Assembly: GCA_963776845.1 (NCBI GenBank)
Contig: CAVZOJ010000011.1
Coordinates: 558,001 to 622,000 of the forward strand
Origin: Roseitranquillus sp963776845
Lineage (GTDB): Bacteria > Pseudomonadota > Alphaproteobacteria > Rhodobacterales > Rhodobacteraceae
DNA length: 64,000 nucleotides
Direction: 5' to 3'
Shown here: positions 60,436-64,000 of the stretch, in pieces
Position numbering within the stretch: position 1 is the stretch's first letter
Layout: every line of letters begins with the position of its first letter
The notes under the pieces: model-generated
Seen by the model: only the letters and a program-made list of their open reading frames with translations
The model's database searches: none
What the model was told of the DNA's origin: nothing
Position numbers and translations under genes: made by a program

Positions 60436-61257
60436 CCGACCGCCGCTCGCTCTTTGCCACCGGCCGCATCGCAGCGGAGGAATTGCGCGGCACCGTCGAT
60501 GCTGACCATTTCGTCACGCCCTGGCGGAGCTGCGTCGCGGAACCAACGACATTCCTGCATGCCGCGCCCGGCGGCCCGCGAGACCGGGAGATGGTGTTCG
60601 GAGACCGGCTCGACCTGATCGAGGAGCGCGGTGGCTGGTCCTTTGGGCGTGCCGCGCGGGATGGCTACTGCGGGTGGTTCGAACTCCTCGGACCTCGGGC
60701 CCGATATCAGTCCGACGCATGTGGTGCGCGTCCGCCGCACCTATGTCTATGGCGAACCGCAGATCAAGTTGCCGCCGGTGATGCGGCTTCCCTTCGCTGC
60801 ACGCGTCCGGGTCGACGCCTTTGACGGAAGATGGGCAATGACCCCGGAAGGCTGGATCTTCGCGGATCACCTGCGTGAGGTGGACACGCCGATGTGGGAC
60901 ACCGTCGCCGTGGCGGAGATGTTCCTCGGCACGCCGTACCTGTGGGCGGGGAATACGGGCGAAGGGATCGATTGCTCGGGCCTGATCCAGATGGCCTGCC
61001 TCGCCTGTGGCATTCCGTGTCCCGGCGACAGCGACCAGCAGGAGACGGCGTTGGGCTACCCGCTGGCCGAGGATGCCGAGCTTCGGCGGGGCGACTTGCT
61101 GTTCTGGCAGGGACACGTCGCCTGGGTGTCGGAGGTGGGGACGGTCCTGCATTCCAACGCGCACAAGATGATGGTGGCCTACGAGCCGCTGCAGCCGGCC
61201 ATCGATCGCATCGTCGCGCAGGGCGACGGGCCCGTCACTGCCCGGCGGCGCCTCTAG
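60432..61257 (+). pseudogene. NlpC/P60 cell-wall endopeptidase, frameshifted mid-gene
   Basis: Peptidoglycan hydrolase with N-terminal SH3-like segments and a C-terminal NlpC/P60 domain. The first frame from ATG 60432 (MTDRRSLFATGRIAAEELRG) reads well to REMVFGDRLDLIEERGGWSFG and DGYCGWF, then degenerates. The second frame begins SSDLGPDISPTHVVRVRR and carries the catalytic domain: Cys in GEGIDCSGLIQMAC, His in LLFWQGHVAWV, and HSNAHKMMVAYEPL. A one-base indel near 60680-60692 separates the halves. It is coupled to the aminopeptidase gene, a usual Rhodobacterales pair for murein peptide recycling. Confidence 0.82.
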
Positions 61258-61592
61258 TCGACGGCGCGGATCAGCTTTCTCTCCAGGACGTGCAGGACCG
61301 AGCGAAGTTCGTGCCCGCGCTTGAGGATGCGGCCGTCCATCGAGACGACTGCGTACATCCCTTGGCGGCCGCGGAGCTTGGGGCGCTTCTCGATTCGGTA
61401 GAGCGGGTGCTCGGCGGTGCGGCGAAACACGGCAAAGACCGCGACCTCGGGGAGGAAGCTCATGGCGTAGTCGCGCCATTCTCCGGCAGCGACCATGCGG
61501 CCGTAGAGGCCGAGGATGTGCGAGAGTTCACGGCGGTCGAACGACACCGTCTGCGGCTCTGGCCGAAAGGGGATCGGTGGTGTCACCGCCAT
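61254..61592 (-). CDS. DUF2794 domain-containing protein
   Basis: Protein of 112 residues of unknown function, restricted mainly to alphaproteobacteria. The start is ATG 61592. Family features are VSFDRRELSHILGLYGRMVAAGEWRDY, the AVFAVFRRTAEHPLYRIEKRP strand region, and SMDGRILKRGHELRSVLHVL near the end. It overlaps the NlpC/P60 stop by four bases in convergent orientation and is divergent from imuB, sharing its 122-base promoter region. Confidence 0.9.
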   Translation of the reverse strand: MAVTPPIPFRPEPQTVSFDRRELSHILGLYGRMVAAGEWRDYAMSFLPEVAVFAVFRRTAEHPLYRIEKRPKLRGRQGMYAVVSMDGRILKRGHELRSVLHVLERKLIRAVD

Positions 61593-61680
61593 TGCCGGGC
61601 ATGGTGACGGTCCGTGCGCCGCAAATCAAGGGCTCGTTCCGCCGGTGGGGTGACTCAACTCGAGGAGCAGATTCGAGATA

Positions 61681-61695
61681 GAACATTACAAGAAC
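61681..61695. promoter_or_regulatory. LexA (SOS) box upstream of imuB
   Basis: GAAC-ATTACAA-GAAC matches the alphaproteobacterial SOS box (GTTC-N7-GTTC read on the other strand) exactly. It ends 19 bases before the imuB start codon, well placed for LexA repression and induction by DNA damage. Confidence 0.88.
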
Positions 61696-61714
61696 ATCAG
61701 GTGCTGCCACACCG

Positions 61715-63371
61715 ATGCCCAACCGTCGGATCCTTTCCCTATGGTTCCCACGGCTGGCGGCCGAGCGCGTGCTGCGAACCGAACGCGGCACGATCGACGG
61801 ACCGCTCGCCGTGGTGGCCGACCGCGCCAACGCCACCGTCCTCGTCTCGCTCGACGCGCGGGCCGAGGCGGAGGGCGTGCGGCTGGGCCAACCCGTTCGC
61901 GACGCGCAGGCGATGTGCCCCCGGCTGATCACCCGGCTCGCCAACCCGATGGCGGAGGAGGCGTTTCTCGCCTCGCTCCGCCGCTGGGCCGGCAAGTTCT
62001 CGCCCTGGGTGGCCGAGGAGCGTCCGGCAGGCCTCGTGATCGACCTGACCGGCTGCGCGCACCTCTTCGGGGGCGAGGCGCCGCTGCTTGCGCAGGTCGA
62101 GGCGGACTGCGCCGACCTGGGGCTGACGGTGCGGGCGGGCATCGCCGACACTGTCGGCGCGGCCTGGGCGCTGGCGCGGTTCGCCGGGCAGGGAGCCGAG
62201 GCCGGTCGGTCGGGCGACGCCATCGACGTCGAGGCGCCGGCGACCCGCTCCCGCGCGGCCAAGCGTCGGGCGTGGGAGAAAGGGGGTGCGGCGCCCTCGC
62301 AGGTGACAGTCCTGGCCGACCGGGCGCGGATCGCGCCGCCGGGCCGGACCCGCACGGCGATCGCACCGCTACCGGTGGCGGCGCTGCGGATCGAGGCCGA
62401 GACGGTGACCCAGCTCGCCCGGCTGGGCTTCCGGCGGATCGAGGATCTCGCCGGCCAGCCGCGCGGCGGTCTCGCGCGGCGCTTCGGTGCCGGGCTCGTG
62501 CGCCGGCTGGACCAGGCGATGGGGGTGACGCCGGAGCCGGTCTCTCCCGCCGCGCCGGCGGCGAACTTCGCGGTCCGGCTGACGCTCCCCGACCCGATCG
62601 GGCTGGAAGAGGACATCATGGCCGCGATCGACCGGCTGCTGCCCGCACTTGCCCGCCGGCTGTCGGACAAGGGGCACGGGGCGCGGCGGATCCGGATGCA
62701 GTGCTTTCGCGCCGACCAGGGGATGCAGTGGGCCGAGGTCGGACTCGCCCGCCCCTCGGCCGAGCCGGAGCGGATCCGCCCGCTGCTGGCGATGAAGGTG
62801 CCCGACATCGACGCAGGCTTCGGCATCGACGCCGTCCGAATCGAGGCCACGGTGACCGAACCGGTGCACGCCATCAGCCACAAGGGCGGCCAGATCGTCG
62901 CCGGAGAGGTCGCGGCGCGGCAGACGCAGGACACCGCGCGGGACGACCTGATCGGGCGGCTCGGCGCGCGGATTGGGCTGGACGCGATTACCCGCCTGCA
63001 CCCCGCCGACAGCCACATTCCCGAGAAGACCGCCCATGCCGTCGCCGCCGCCTGGTCGGAGCCGGCGGGACCGTGGCCACATTCCGCCACGCCGCGCCCG
63101 CTGACGTCTCTGGCGACCCGAACCGGTGATGGCGGACGACCGGCCGTCGCTGCCGCCGAGGTTCCGCTGGCGGGGCCGGACCCATGTCACCGCCAGCGCC
63201 AAAGGGCCGGAACGCATCGCACCGGAATGGTGGCTCGACGAGCCCGAATGGCGCTCCGGCGTGCGCGACTACTGGCGCGTGACGACCGAGGCCGGCGACC
63301 GGCTGTGGCTCTACTACGCCCACGGCGGGCTGATGTCTTCGGGCTGGTTCTGCCAGGGCCGCTTCGCCTGA
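61715..63371 (+). pseudogene. imuB: Y-family polymerase-like protein ImuB, frameshifted near the 3' end
   Basis: Catalytically inactive Y-family polymerase homologue that bridges the clamp and the mutagenic polymerase DnaE2. The opening NRRILSLWFPRLAAERVLR is diagnostic, and the palm acidic residues of active Y polymerases are not evident. Finger/palm region to ~residue 170, helix-hairpin region (LGFRRIEDLAGQPRGGLARRFG) near 240, and a little-finger-like domain follow. The frame drifts after PRPLTSLA near 63105. The conserved tail RPEPVMADDRPSLPPRFRWRG to GWFCQGRFA continues in another frame to 63371. No imuA precedes and no dnaE2 follows. Confidence 0.85.
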
Positions 63372-63375
63372 CGCC

Positions 63376-64000
63376 TCAGCGCAACGCGCCCTCTGCGCGG
63401 AGCGCCTGGTACTTCTCCTCGTCCCACCACCAGAACTCGTCGCCGCGATCGTAGGGTGGCTTGGTCTCCGGCCGCCCGAAGACATCCCAGTGCGCGATCC
63501 AGTGCTCGCCCTTGTACCAGTTCGGCACCCAGAAGCGCTTGGATCGTAGAACGCGGTCGAGCGCCCTGACGCGAACCTCCATCGCCTCGCGCGTGTCAGC
63601 ACCGATGATCTCGCCGATCAGCGCGTCGACCACCGGATCGGCGACGCCGGCGAGGTTCAGCGTGCCCGGAGCGTCCCGACCCGCCGAGCCGAAGACCGAG
63701 CGCAGTTCGACCGACGGGGTGAGCGGCAGGATGATCCGCGCGATCGCGATGTCGAAGTCGAAGTTCTCCTGCCGCTCCTCCATCTGCGCCGCGTCGATCA
63801 GTTCGAACCGCGCGTCGATGCCGATGCGCCGCAGGTTGGCGATGAAGGGCAGCGCGATCCGTTCGAACGATGCGCTGTCGTCGACGAAGTCGATCGTAAG
63901 TCTCTCGCCCTGCGCGTTGCGGCGCATGCCGTCCGCTCCAACGGTCCAACCAGCCTCTTCGAGCAGCCGAGAGGCCTCGCGCACCGCCGAACGGTCGGTC
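63376..64000 (-). CDS. ABC transporter substrate-binding protein, family 5 (5' end outside window)
   Basis: The last ~208 residues of a peptide/opine-type (SBP_bac_5) periplasmic binding protein; the frame stays open to base 64000. The visible part has EASRLLEEAGWTVGADGMRR, AALPFIANLRRIGIDAR-like LPFIANLRRIGIDARF, FDFDIAIARIILPLTPS and the tail VPNWYKGEHWIAHWDVFGRP typical of YejA/AppA-type oligopeptide binders. The ending WWWDEEKYQALRAEGAL matches the microcin C/murein-peptide (YejA-like) subgroup. Convergent with imuB, five bases apart. Confidence 0.85.
   Translation of the reverse strand, partial: TDRSAVREASRLLEEAGWTVGADGMRRNAQGERLTIDFVDDSASFERIALPFIANLRRIGIDARFELIDAAQMEERQENFDFDIAIARIILPLTPSVELRSVFGSAGRDAPGTLNLAGVADPVVDALIGEIIGADTREAMEVRVRALDRVLRSKRFWVPNWYKGEHWIAHWDVFGRPETKPPYDRGDEFWWWDEEKYQALRAEGALR

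Noticed and set aside
61528..63090. Minus-strand open frame of 520 codons
   Set aside because: Antisense to imuB; Ser/Arg/Ala-rich product without motifs.

Overview
The window looks like chromosomal DNA of a GC-rich alphaproteobacterium of the Rhodobacterales (Roseobacter/Rhodobacter group). The evidence is the gene order rho-mnmE-mnmG-rsmG-parA-parB, maf-aroE-coaE-dnaQ facing secB and fxsA, a ccoNOQP operon with an FnrL-type regulator nearby, an alphaproteobacterial SOS box (GAAC-N7-GAAC), and typical Rhodobacterales families such as the DUF2794 protein and the repeat-rich PRC-barrel protein. No rRNA, tRNA or CRISPR array was seen.

Layout. 1-2273: the start of a CUT1 sugar ABC operon, with a permease carrying an unusual DUF11-like insertion and a binding protein. 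2449-22586: housekeeping core. It holds mutS, a frameshifted lipocalin-like gene, grpE-hrcA facing rph-rdgB-hemW, then parB-parA-rsmG-mnmG-mnmE-rho-hemJ on the minus strand with two parS sites buried in the 5' codons of mnmG and rsmG. The maf-aroE-coaE-dnaQ operon follows, then secB, fxsA, a Tim44-like gene and an Smr gene. 22777-29665: microaerobic module with ccoNOQP, a perfect FNR box, a SulP anion transporter, a tandem universal stress protein and fnrL. 29907-32441: an IS1182-like element abutting the wreck of a malonyl-CoA synthetase gene. 32517-39023: small lipoproteins, a glycosyltransferase, asd, an outer-membrane barrel candidate, a PRC-barrel repeat protein and a stress-type SDR. 39273-50814: an EamA exporter, a TRAP transporter and a sugar-acid catabolic gene set, with an IS903-group insertion inside the probable minus-strand operon. 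50824-57789: LacI regulator, TIM-barrel isomerase/epimerase, Gfo/Idh/MocA dehydrogenase and a complete CUT2 sugar ABC transporter. 57857-64000: beta-carbonic anhydrase, a hypothetical gene, leucyl aminopeptidase, NlpC/P60 endopeptidase, DUF2794, a lone imuB under an SOS box, and the end of a family-5 binding protein gene.

How the genes work together. Two adjacent carbohydrate modules appear to import sugar acids (TRAP) and a sugar or glycoside (ABC) and process them by dehydrogenation, dehydration and isomerisation. The aldolase or kinase needed to finish either route is not in the window. ccoNOQP and the SulP/Usp genes flank one FNR box and are probably FnrL targets.

A cross-cutting feature is that at least seven otherwise conserved genes (lipocalin-like, hemJ, Tim44-like, IS1182 transposase N-terminus, PRC-barrel, NlpC/P60, imuB) are each broken by an apparent one-base indel while the protein on both sides is well conserved. 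This could be residual sequencing indels rather than biology and needs a read-level check. The matB remnant and the IS903-group transposase carry several lesions each and are convincing pseudogenes.
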